From NCBI RefSeq assembly GCF_016865255.1, contig NZ_CP033381.1, positions 2,666,001 to 2,730,000 of the forward strand: 64,000 nt of DNA. Reading direction: 5' to 3'. Under the pieces are notes generated by a model. It saw nothing but the letters and a program-made list of their open reading frames with translations, ran no database searches and was not told the origin of the DNA. A program made the position numbers and the translations under genes. Source of the stretch: Methylomonas sp. LW13. GTDB lineage: Bacteria; Pseudomonadota; Gammaproteobacteria; Methylococcales; Methylomonadaceae. Positions 36,274-44,397 of the stretch are shown here, one piece after another (the first letter of the stretch is position 1; every line of letters starts with the position of its first letter).

Positions 36274-36885
36274 TCATGCCCCCGGTTGCGCGGCAGCCAT
36301 GCCCGCCGCCAATAGTTTGCCGTTGAGCGCAGCGAGTTCGTCGAGGAAGGCGTCGTCCATCTGCCCACCCATCTGCTCCTCGAAGATGTCTTTCAGCAGC
36401 ATGGGCATCATCGCAAGGCTGACGAAAGCCATGCGCGCCACGTCGGGATTGATCGCCGCATCCACCTTCCCGGCTGTCTTGAGTTGTTCCAGCCGCCTTG
36501 CGCCACCGCTGCGGCCGCGCTCCAGCAACTGCAGGATAAAACGCCGGCCCGGCCCGTGGTTGAGGGCAAGCACCTTGAGGATGAGCTTGGGAAATTCGGG
36601 ATGCCGGCGCATGGTGTCGTAATAGAGGCGCAGATAGTCGGCAAAGCCGCCGGCCTCGGACAGCGTATTGCTGTCGAGCATGTCCAGGAGGGGCTTGAGC
36701 GTCTCGCGGATCATTTCTTCGTAAAGGCCTTCCTTGTTACCGAAGTAATAGCGGATCATCGAGATATTGACGCCCGCCTGGTCGGCGATGGCGCGGGTGG
36801 TGACTTTGTGGTATTCGTCGGCGAGAAAACATTCCAGCGCCGCCTTGAGCAGGCGCTCGTAAACCGGGTCATTAATATCGTTCAT
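36274..36885 (-). CDS. TetR-family regulator
   Basis: 203 residues with an N-terminal TetR helix-turn-helix (ERLLKAALECFLADEYHKVT, then NISMIRYYFGNKEGLYEEMI) and a CerR/AefR-like ligand domain. It is the first gene of a two-gene unit with the methyltransferase, one base apart, so it probably autoregulates both. Confidence 0.9.
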   Translation of the reverse strand: MNDINDPVYERLLKAALECFLADEYHKVTTRAIADQAGVNISMIRYYFGNKEGLYEEMIRETLKPLLDMLDSNTLSEAGGFADYLRLYYDTMRRHPEFPKLILKVLALNHGPGRRFILQLLERGRSGGARRLEQLKTAGKVDAAINPDVARMAFVSLAMMPMLLKDIFEEQMGGQMDDAFLDELAALNGKLLAAGMAAAQPGA

Positions 36886-36986
36886 CGTAAAAACTCCTGC
36901 AAGCCATGATGACGGCAGGTTAGCACCGGCGGCACAGCTGCCCTAGCGATTTCGCCAATCAAGATGAGGGGTTTGATTGAAGGTGA

Positions 36987-37020
36987 TTCTGGCTTCCAAG
37001 CTTCAGCTTGGGAGCCAGAA
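36987..37020. repeat. REP-like perfect hairpin
   Basis: A 34-bp almost perfect palindrome: TTCTGGCT-t-CCAAGCT-tc-AGCTTGG-g-AGCCAGAA. It has no T run and lies upstream of the TetR gene and 54 bases before the IS. It resembles dispersed extragenic palindromes rather than a terminator. Confidence 0.6.
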
Positions 37021-37074
37021 AAATCGATAATATGCCGGTATTGGGTTTGCACGAGTAGAGTGGGTTGAATGATA

Positions 37075-37926
37075 GGGGCTGTTGCCATTTTGTCATAATC
37101 CCTTTGAAAATCGATTGGCGAGCCATATTGATTGAGTTTTCAATCAAACGATAACTAGCGAATGCCACGCCAACTGCTTACAGATACCCACTGGGAAAAG
37201 CTCAAAACGATTATGTTGAGTTTCAGCATTTACGACAAACCCGGTCTTCGGCAAACGGTCGAAGGGATTTTTTATCGCTTGCGTGTTGGCTGCCCTTGGC
37301 GAGACTTGCCCGTCGCTTTTGGCAAGTGGAATGCCGTGTACAAGCGCTTCAATGCCTGGTCACTGCAAGAAAAGCTGAGGGGTATCTTTCAGGCGCTAGT
37401 GATTGAGCCTGATTTGGAATGGCTATTTATTGATGGCAGCATTATTAAAGCCCATCAACACAGTAGCGGCGGCGCCCATGAAAATCCAACAGCCATCGGG
37501 AAATCGGTCGCAGGCAACACGACCAAAATCCATATGGCGGTTGATGCCGGTGGACTTCCCATCCAGTTCTCGATTACGGGGGGCGAAGTACATGACTGCA
37601 AAGAAGCGCCGGAATTTGTGGCCAAGCTCCCCCAGGCGGGCTACATGATTGCAGACAAAGGGTATGACAGCGAGCCGTTACGGATTCAAATTCGAGACCA
37701 AGGCACAGTCCCCATCATCCCAAGAAAACAAAATTCAATAGTCGGGAATGAGGAAATGGACTGGTGTCTCTATAAATATCGCCACCTCGTTGAAAACGTA
37801 TTTGCGCGACTGAAACATTTTAGAGCTATTGCCACCCGATATGACAAACTAAAACGCAATTTTGAAGGTGCTATCGCCCTGGCTTGTGCATTTATATGGT
37901 TACCGATGTGAAACGGCAACAGCCCC
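37075..37926 (+). mobile_element. Complete IS5-family insertion sequence (852 bp)
   Basis: Bounded by 12-bp perfect inverted repeats GGGGCTGTTGCC (37075-37086) and GGCAACAGCCCC (37915-37926), with further partial matches inward, and flanked by a TA duplication (37073-37074 and 37927-37928). It contains one intact transposase frame. Size, single frame and TA target fit the IS427-like branch of IS5. Confidence 0.92.
37162..37911 (+). CDS. IS5-family DDE transposase
   Basis: 249 residues, intact. The DUF4096-like N-terminus (LTDTHWEKLKTIML, RLRVGCPWRDLPVAFGKW) is followed by the DDE core: first Asp in WLFIDGSIIKAHQHSSG, second in YMIADKGYDSE, and Glu in YRHLVENVFARLKHFR. Catalyses cut-and-paste movement of the surrounding element. 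No frameshift is needed for full-length expression. Confidence 0.95.
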   Translation: MPRQLLTDTHWEKLKTIMLSFSIYDKPGLRQTVEGIFYRLRVGCPWRDLPVAFGKWNAVYKRFNAWSLQEKLRGIFQALVIEPDLEWLFIDGSIIKAHQHSSGGAHENPTAIGKSVAGNTTKIHMAVDAGGLPIQFSITGGEVHDCKEAPEFVAKLPQAGYMIADKGYDSEPLRIQIRDQGTVPIIPRKQNSIVGNEEMDWCLYKYRHLVENVFARLKHFRAIATRYDKLKRNFEGAIALACAFIWLPM

Positions 37927-38075
37927 TAATGAAACCCAGCTTAGAAGCGGATATGTTTTGTCACCCTGAGAGTATTTGTTGAATGTAAAGAACTCGTTTA
38001 TTTCAAAGTATCTGCCGGGTTTCGCGTTGCTCTACCCAGCCTACGGCCATCGGCTTGTAATAGAATAAATATCAT

Positions 38076-41000
38076 ATGAAAAAAGCAAATTTTTCTCAAC
38101 TAAATCACAAAACCTTTAAGCCTTCTGAATTTATGAAAGCTAGACGACCAGAACAATTTTCTGATTCACAAGTAAATTCAGAACCACTTATTCCAAAAGA
38201 ACAATTTGATTATCATCTTGCAACGATGACAGAGCGTTGCCAAGAAAAGGATTTTGAGAATTTTTGCAGATTACTAGCACAAAAAGAAATTTGTCCGAAT
38301 TTGACAATACAAACAGGTTCTACTGGCGGCGGCGACAGCAAAGCTGATACTGAAACCTATCCTGTTTCTGATGAAATTTCCTTAAAATGGTATGAATGTA
38401 TTGATAGAAAGGCCGCAAATGAACGCTGGGCTTTTGCTATTAGTGTTCAAAAAACATGGAAGACAAAAATCAAAGGTGATGTTGAGAAAATTGTTTTAAC
38501 AAACAGAGGTTATAAACGTATTTATTTTATGTCTAATCAGGCGATTCGTGATAAAGATAAATCAAAAATACAAGATGAATTGACAAAAAAATATGGATTA
38601 CCTGTTTGGATTTTAGATAAGCAATGGATAGTTGACAAGGTATATTCTAATAATCGTTTTGACATTGCAATTTCAACTTTAAATATTTCATACATCGAAA
38701 ATAAAAAGTTAATTGGATTTAATGATGCGGAAAAACTATCTGACTTAGCAACAGTTGAAAAACAAATTGATGGTTTTGATTCCTATATAAATTCAGGCTA
38801 TCTATTTGTTGAAGATTGTTTGTATGCTGCTACCTTATCACGAGAATTAGAAAAACCTCAGTTTGAAGTATATGGGCGTTTTGAAAGAGCCAAGCGTGTT
38901 GCAGAAGAGTTTGGGGTTAACCAGCAAGTTATTAGAATCACATATCAACATGCTTGGACAGCTTATTGGTGGTTTAATGATTTTAAGCTTGCTAATAAAC
39001 TATATGATGTACTTGAAGCTTTATCCATCAACAGCAATCAGGTGTGGGATTTAGAGAGGTTATGTAATTTATTCACAGTACTTCAAACAGCGACACACAC
39101 TGAATGTTTAACATCTGACGAGGCAAAATTAGACAGCCGATATAGCGCTCTGCTTAATAAATTGTCTACCATTGCTAATGATAAATCAAGACCCAATACC
39201 TCAACTGCTGCCAAGTTTCATATATTGCTTTTAGAATTATCCAAAGCATTTATGGATAATAAGTCACTGTCTAATATATTTTATGAATTGCAACTATTGC
39301 TGGATGCAACTCATAATTTAATAGACGTTCCTATTGATCCATTAATAAAAATCATAAAAGAGTTAAATAACTTTATTGACGATAGTAATTTTGACAATTT
39401 GTTTGAAAAAATCATTGCGATAAGTTCTACGCAATTAAGTAATGAAGAAAAAGGGAGGCTACTGATTCAAAAAGGATTAAGAAAGCTACAGTCAAATAAT
39501 GAACATGAAGCAATAAAGCTATTTGCTAGAGCAATAAGCCATTTGTTGCAATATGAACATAGGCATGACTTTATTCAAGCTCAAGCTCTTATTGCAAGCA
39601 CTTATGAATCAATGGGATTATTTTGGGCAGCTCGTGGCTGTTATGCTATTGCTGTTCATCAAATAAATAAAGACTTTGACGAACATGGCACAATGCCTCA
39701 AGTAATGAGCAGTCTATTAAGTCATTTAGTTTGGATTGAAATTAGGCTAGGAAGAGTACCATGTGCACTTATGTGGTTAAACTTTAAAAATATAATTGAC
39801 TTCCATATACTCGAATTAGTACCAGACCAGAAAAGCAACAGTAATAATGAACTTATAGATACAGTTTTAGGGATACTAATCCTTAAAACAAAATACACTG
39901 ATTTAGACAATCTATCATTCCTTCCTGACTTACTCGATAGATTAGGTTTGTTTATGTCTGAATTTGCAGCATTATATGCGCTTGGACATGATAAAGTAAT
40001 TAAAGCAGATTTTAAATTTGAAAATGATTTATATGAGTTTTGTACAAGCTGGCTTAATCAGCCTGCAAACACAGAATTACCAAAATACTCTGTTTGGAAT
40101 GCAGATAAAATAATTTCGATTAGCTCTTTAGTTTTAGGTGTCAAATTTAATTTTGATTTACCTAATGACAAAGAGTTGCTCCTGTTTGCAGAGTCAATAC
40201 TATCGGCGATAGAGTGTTTTTTAACAACTGGACTGACTCATAAATGGTTTCCTATTCAAGCTAATGTTAATTGCATATTAAAGACAGACAGCACATTAAG
40301 TTCAATTTATTATAAAGAAGTCGAAGATGATTGCGGTGAAATTGCAATACATATTTCAGCTCAGCCCGATATTTTATTTTTATTGCAAGATACAAAAGCC
40401 CATAAAGATATTTTCGAGCTTGTAATGAAAATTATTTGTGAGGCTGTAATATATCAAGATGATGATGGTATGAAAGCCATGATAGAAGAAGATTTAGCTT
40501 TGGATAGGATGAATCATTTGATTAACTTGCCAACAATTTTAGATAATATATTAGGTTCTCAGCTGAGATATTCTATAAACCAATGGAAGGCTTATGAAAG
40601 CGATAGAAAATTTGAGCTTATGAGAGATCAACCCTGGTCAAAAGACCTATATCATTCAAACACGACTTTCAATAAAAATACCTCTGAAATTGAACACAAA
40701 GATTCCATTTCTTATTTACAGGCCAAGCACAATAAAATTTGCTCGACTTCTATTATAAATGTGAGACTTTGGGATAAAGCAAAATGGTTTGGAACTCTAT
40801 ATGCATTTATACCTTACTCACCAATTCCGATACTAGGCTTAGGATTCAGAAACGTAACAGAGGGTTTAAAAATCTTTAACGGCTGGAGAAAAAGATTTGG
40901 TAATATTGACGCTAATGAAGAAATTAATATCTCCATCATTACAGGCATAGATAAAAATAATCCGCATAATTATAAAGTAATGGTAAGCCATAATATTGAT

Positions 41001-41339
41001 ATATTGGGAAATAAAAACTCAACATTACTCATGTGCGTGAACAGATTTCACACGATGACGCCCAATAACTCAATAAACTTAGATAATTTTAAAAAATACT
41101 TATCGAGAGGATTAGGTTATTTACTAATTCCTGCACAATATTCTGAAAACTCTCCACCAGAAATGGCAGAACAAAAATATTGGATTAAGAAAAACAAAAT
41201 TAAGATAATTGAAGCTTGGAAAATAGGAAATCATGACATAGAAGCATCAGCGATTAATGAAAATGATATTCCTATTATTCCAGACAATGTAGCAAATCCC
41301 CCTGTATTTGAGATTCTTCATAAACGCGGTAAGGCGTAA
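38076..41339 (+). CDS. Large AT-rich protein with candidate nuclease N-terminus and helical repeats (possible defence protein)
   Basis: 1,087 residues, one intact frame at roughly 33 % GC against 50-58 % around it, so recently acquired. The N-terminal part (about 55-200) has the order of a restriction-endonuclease-like fold: helix EKDFENFCRLLAQKE, GGGD at Asp87 within TGSTGGGDSKADTE, strand WAFAISVQKTWK with Lys126, and strand KRIYFMSNQAI. The segment GLPVWILDKQWIVDKVY closes this domain. Residues about 250-650 are helical with TPR-like stretches (LFWAARGCYAIAVHQINKD); the C-terminus is unassigned. Single proteins with a nuclease and a repeat sensor are often anti-phage or anti-plasmid effectors. 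Function is inference; the family was not named with certainty. The start has only a weak ribosome site. Confidence 0.7.
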   Translation: MKKANFSQLNHKTFKPSEFMKARRPEQFSDSQVNSEPLIPKEQFDYHLATMTERCQEKDFENFCRLLAQKEICPNLTIQTGSTGGGDSKADTETYPVSDEISLKWYECIDRKAANERWAFAISVQKTWKTKIKGDVEKIVLTNRGYKRIYFMSNQAIRDKDKSKIQDELTKKYGLPVWILDKQWIVDKVYSNNRFDIAISTLNISYIENKKLIGFNDAEKLSDLATVEKQIDGFDSYINSGYLFVEDCLYAATLSRELEKPQFEVYGRFERAKRVAEEFGVNQQVIRITYQHAWTAYWWFNDFKLANKLYDVLEALSINSNQVWDLERLCNLFTVLQTATHTECLTSDEAKLDSRYSALLNKLSTIANDKSRPNTSTAAKFHILLLELSKAFMDNKSLSNIFYELQLLLDATHNLIDVPIDPLIKIIKELNNFIDDSNFDNLFEKIIAISSTQLSNEEKGRLLIQKGLRKLQSNNEHEAIKLFARAISHLLQYEHRHDFIQAQALIASTYESMGLFWAARGCYAIAVHQINKDFDEHGTMPQVMSSLLSHLVWIEIRLGRVPCALMWLNFKNIIDFHILELVPDQKSNSNNELIDTVLGILILKTKYTDLDNLSFLPDLLDRLGLFMSEFAALYALGHDKVIKADFKFENDLYEFCTSWLNQPANTELPKYSVWNADKIISISSLVLGVKFNFDLPNDKELLLFAESILSAIECFLTTGLTHKWFPIQANVNCILKTDSTLSSIYYKEVEDDCGEIAIHISAQPDILFLLQDTKAHKDIFELVMKIICEAVIYQDDDGMKAMIEEDLALDRMNHLINLPTILDNILGSQLRYSINQWKAYESDRKFELMRDQPWSKDLYHSNTTFNKNTSEIEHKDSISYLQAKHNKICSTSIINVRLWDKAKWFGTLYAFIPYSPIPILGLGFRNVTEGLKIFNGWRKRFGNIDANEEINISIITGIDKNNPHNYKVMVSHNIDILGNKNSTLLMCVNRFHTMTPNNSINLDNFKKYLSRGLGYLLIPAQYSENSPPEMAEQKYWIKKNKIKIIEAWKIGNHDIEASAINENDIPIIPDNVANPPVFEILHKRGKA

Positions 41340-41482
41340 TAAATGATAAGGCCGTAGGGCGTCAATAGGTGTAGCCGTATTGCGCCGCATGTTGGTCATT
41401 AACGTTTCGGCGCGCTACTCTAAAGCTAATGCGCCCTGCGCGGCTGAGTTTTACCATGGATCAACTATTCGACCGCTTTCGT

Positions 41483-42358
41483 TTACACCAAAGGCAGATA
41501 TACATCCGTAATCTGTTCGTGTTCGGGCGTTTCAGGCACCCGTTTGATGTAATGAAAAAACAGTGGAAATTCCCGCAATTCCTCTCCGCTTTCCGGCAGC
41601 CACTCCCGGTAAAGGTAATAAACACTGTCGCTAATCCGGTCGGTCGAACCGATATGGCGCACCACGGCGCAACGTCCTCCCGGAATCAATTTGTTAATCA
41701 CCCCTTGCGAGTTTTCCGGCACGGGTTGCTTGACCTCGCCACATACATCGAATCGGAATGATTCAGCGGGCGTGACAGCCGGGTCGTCATACGCGATACC
41801 AAACGTCCGACTGCTGGCGATCGGCGACAAGCCGCTCTGCTTGCGCCAGTCTATGAAGCCTCTGACCGACTCCATTACCAGGCTGGGCGGGCCACGGTGC
41901 TCCAAGACGGCTATTGTGGTTTCTGAAAATTCGACGATGTTGACGTTCATCTGCGGACTCCTGATTCGTTGGGGTAATAGCATGCGCTCATTCCAAGGCT
42001 GCCATGCTGGGTGCTTTCGAAATTGAGTAGGCGTTTGTCCGAAGCATTTTTTGAATGCGCGGGAAAACGATTCCGCATTTAAGAAACCGGCCTCCAATCC
42101 AATATCGGTAATGCTGCGCTGCTCCTGAAACACTAGTTGGTAAGAAGCCTTACGCAAACGCAATAACTGGATGTAGCGTGTCGTGCTCAGCCCGGTGTAA
42201 GCGGAGAATTGCCGTTGAAAGTGAAAGCGGGAAAAATTGGCCTGTTTGCTCAGTTCATTGACCGACAGCGGCTGGAACAGATGCTTGTCAATGTAATCGA
42301 AAATCCTATCGAAGCGCATGGCATAGGCCGCGCTGGCCGTTTTATCGTCCACTTTCAT
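41483..42358 (-). CDS. AraC-family regulator with GyrI-like effector domain
   Basis: 291 residues. Two N-terminal AraC helix-turn-helix units (LSVNELSKQANFSRFHFQRQ and SITDIGLEAGFLNAESFSRA, then FGQTPTQFRKHP) followed by a GyrI-like small-molecule-binding domain (NVNIVEFSETTIAVLEHRGP to the end), the Rob/SbmC-like architecture. Such proteins are one-component sensors of drugs or metabolites. It lies 60 bases downstream of the hydrolase gene, on the same strand. Confidence 0.9.
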   Translation of the reverse strand: MKVDDKTASAAYAMRFDRIFDYIDKHLFQPLSVNELSKQANFSRFHFQRQFSAYTGLSTTRYIQLLRLRKASYQLVFQEQRSITDIGLEAGFLNAESFSRAFKKCFGQTPTQFRKHPAWQPWNERMLLPQRIRSPQMNVNIVEFSETTIAVLEHRGPPSLVMESVRGFIDWRKQSGLSPIASSRTFGIAYDDPAVTPAESFRFDVCGEVKQPVPENSQGVINKLIPGGRCAVVRHIGSTDRISDSVYYLYREWLPESGEELREFPLFFHYIKRVPETPEHEQITDVYLPLV

Positions 42359-42418
42359 ACCTCCTCAATCGAGCGCTACTGTAACAAGCGCAGAATCATC
42401 TCGCCTGACTCAACGTGC

Positions 42419-43459
42419 TCAATTGACCGGAGGCATATCTAAAACAAATTCGCGCACTGCGGCGACGAATTCATCGGCCTGATCGTGCATGATGAAATGG
42501 CCGCTGTTGCCGACCACGATATGCCGCGAATGGCTGGACAGACGGGCCATATCATCCTGTTCGGCCAGTTGAATTTCGGCAAGCGCCTTTTCCGCTTCGA
42601 CATCTTTACCCGCTCTCTCCGCTTCGCGCGCGACAATAGCCAAATCCACCAGATTGCTGGCGGTTAGCACCAATAACGGGAGATTGCCTAAGCTGCGTGG
42701 CGGCGGTGTCGTCGGATCAAGTCCTTGGCGCATGACGGCGATTTCATTGACCACCGCATGAGCGGTATCGGTGCGATTTTGTATCGCGGTTTTCGCGGCC
42801 AGGATTTCAGCCGGTAGCGGAGATGGCCGGCGGTCGGCATCGGCGATGCCCAGCAGCCTGACGATACCGAGCCGCGACAACGGTTCCGCAATTGCGATTT
42901 GCCGGGCTTGTTTCCGATAATCCCAAGCGGCATAAGGATAATGGTGCATGGGGCCTTGTTCGTGCGACGAATCGACTAGAACAATACCCTGTGTCTGTTC
43001 GGGAAACCGGTGATAGAAAGCACGCACGTAGATTCCGCCCCGCGAATGGCCAACCAGCACAAACGGCGGGGCAATGCCGGCTTTGTGCAATAAGGCCAGC
43101 AGGTTTTCAGCCACCGCTTCCGGCTGGATGGCGGCGGCTATGGGATCGCTCCAGCCCAAGCCTGGGCGGTCGTAGGCGCAAACGCGCATGGTCTGGGCCA
43201 GCTTGGCGTGAACCGGATACCAGCTCAACACGTTTTCGCCTAGGCCCGCTTCGAGAACCAACGTTGGCGAACCGGAACCCATGCAATACAGATGAAAATT
43301 CGCGCCGTTCACCGCAATCATCTGCCCGGGCGGCGGGAATGCGGCCAGGTCGGCTGCGGTTCTTTTGGCTTGATAAAAGGTGCCCGTTAGCGCGGCGAGA
43401 CTGCCGATGGTCAAACTTAAGAGCAAGTAGCGCATACGCCGCGATAAAACGAATGTCAT
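42419..43459 (-). CDS. Alpha/beta hydrolase, membrane-anchored
   Basis: About 346 residues from the ATG at 43459; in-frame starts at 43531 and 43435 are also possible and none has a strong ribosome site. A hydrophobic N-terminal segment (RYLLLSLTIGSLAALTGTFY) is a signal anchor or signal peptide. The fold is the alpha/beta hydrolase type: nucleophile elbow GHSRG (in FVLVGHSRGGIYV), VLVDSSHEQ after it, and catalytic His in VGNSGHFIMHDQ. Substrate unknown (esterase, lipase or haloalkane-type). It precedes the AraC regulator on the same strand. Confidence 0.82.
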   Translation of the reverse strand: MTFVLSRRMRYLLLSLTIGSLAALTGTFYQAKRTAADLAAFPPPGQMIAVNGANFHLYCMGSGSPTLVLEAGLGENVLSWYPVHAKLAQTMRVCAYDRPGLGWSDPIAAAIQPEAVAENLLALLHKAGIAPPFVLVGHSRGGIYVRAFYHRFPEQTQGIVLVDSSHEQGPMHHYPYAAWDYRKQARQIAIAEPLSRLGIVRLLGIADADRRPSPLPAEILAAKTAIQNRTDTAHAVVNEIAVMRQGLDPTTPPPRSLGNLPLLVLTASNLVDLAIVAREAERAGKDVEAEKALAEIQLAEQDDMARLSSHSRHIVVGNSGHFIMHDQADEFVAAVREFVLDMPPVN

Positions 43460-43740
43460 GTCAGCCAACGAAAGAATGAATTGCGAACAATGGAACCACC
43501 TACATAAAACAGATACGCGGTGCGAATGCATTCACACGCTCCCAATCGGTAAACTCAATCACTAGATTGGAATTGGTAGGCCTGTTAGTCATCCACATGA
43601 TGCAACGGATGATATGTCTATCTAAGAAACGACAACTTGGATAGTCAATTTTTCCAGCAAAGACCGCCAACTCACAAGGCTGCCACGCGGATTCTTTCAG
43701 AAACTTTCTAATATAAGGATTGGTTTCCGGTCGATTTTTA

Positions 43741-43979
43741 TCAGGCTTTCGTGCCGTCAGATTGACCGAAAAAAAAGCGCTGGGTTTGTTGATCAGGATC
43801 GCTAAATTTCGGCGCACCCATTCGTATTGTGTTTTTTGCCGATGCAACAAATTCGGCCGAATGACCTGTGACGTTGATTCGTTGACACTGCCTGCATTGG
43901 CATAAAAAGACAGACGCGGCTCGGATTTCACTGCGTATTGAACCGCTCCGCACATGCAGCCGCCTTCAAATTCGCTCAT
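43741..43979 (-). pseudogene. Frameshifted remnant of a GFA-family (Cys-rich, Zn) protein
   Basis: The minus strand opens with MSEFEGGCMCGAVQYAVKSE, the start of GFA/CENP-V-type proteins (glutathione-dependent formaldehyde-activating family), with GAGAG before the ATG. The continuation with the second Cys motif (FLCQCRQCQRINVTG, up to FFFGQSDGTKA) is in another frame, so a frameshift splits the domain near 43905. Past 43740 the sequence no longer resembles the family. The first frame stays open to 43500 by chance (159 residues). Read as a decayed gene. Confidence 0.7.
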
Positions 43980-44076
43980 GCAATCTCTCGATGTTAGGCG
44001 TGGGGAAAAGCAAATGGCGCTGATTTGTATTCCATAAATTCGCTTACTATCTGCTTACCAGAAACTTACAAGCAAC

Positions 44077-44107
44077 AAAAAAGGCCTAGGTCGTTAAACC
44101 TAAGCCT
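44077..44107 (-). terminator. Terminator downstream of the tRNA site (minus strand)
   Basis: On the minus strand AGGCTTAGGT-loop-ACCTAGGCCT (one mismatch) is followed by six T residues, ten bases past the CCA end of the tRNA fragment. It is the original terminator of the tRNA transcript. Confidence 0.82.
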
Positions 44108-44117
44108 TTGATTTGTC

Positions 44118-44163
<46 letters not shown>

Positions 44164-44280
44164 GCCAACCAATAACAGGCGAACACATCGGGACACGCTG
44201 AAACGTCCTATGGATCAAGAGGATAACAGAAATTGCCCGAAGGTCAAGCGTGTTTCGATGCGTTTGGTTTGTGTCTGAAT

Positions 44281-44300
44281 GTGCCCTAATATGTGCCCTG
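44281..44300 (+). other. Left pair of integrase arm-type sites
   Basis: Two direct copies of GTGCCCT at 44281 and 44293 (12 bases apart, the first followed by AA, the second by G). The same pair with the same spacing occurs at 63933-63952 near the other end. Such paired repeats near both att sites are typical arm-binding sites of lambda-type integrases. Confidence 0.7.
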
Positions 44301-44341
44301 CCTTGCGCCCTCGGGCAAAAAAACCGATGGTCTATAGTGCC

Positions 44342-44376
44342 AAAAAAAGCCGCCTGCATTACTGCCAGGCGGCTTT
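44342..44376 (-). terminator. Terminator of the structural gene operon
   Basis: On the minus strand AGCCGCCTG-loop-CAGGCGGCT (perfect 9-bp stem) is followed by seven T residues, 22 bases after the tape-measure stop. Confidence 0.9.
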
Positions 44377-44397
44377 TGATCCGGCTAACCGATCAAG

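Noticed and set aside
43500-43740. C-terminal part of the 159-codon frame at 43500-43979 as a real protein
   Set aside because: Its first part is the GFA start in frame 1 while the family continues in another frame, so the remaining open stretch is likely chance.
44301-44341. GCCC-TC-GGGC hairpin followed by A residues as a terminator
   Set aside because: The stem is only four bases and the T run is on the wrong side for the leftward operon; the perfect stem at 44342-44376 serves that role.
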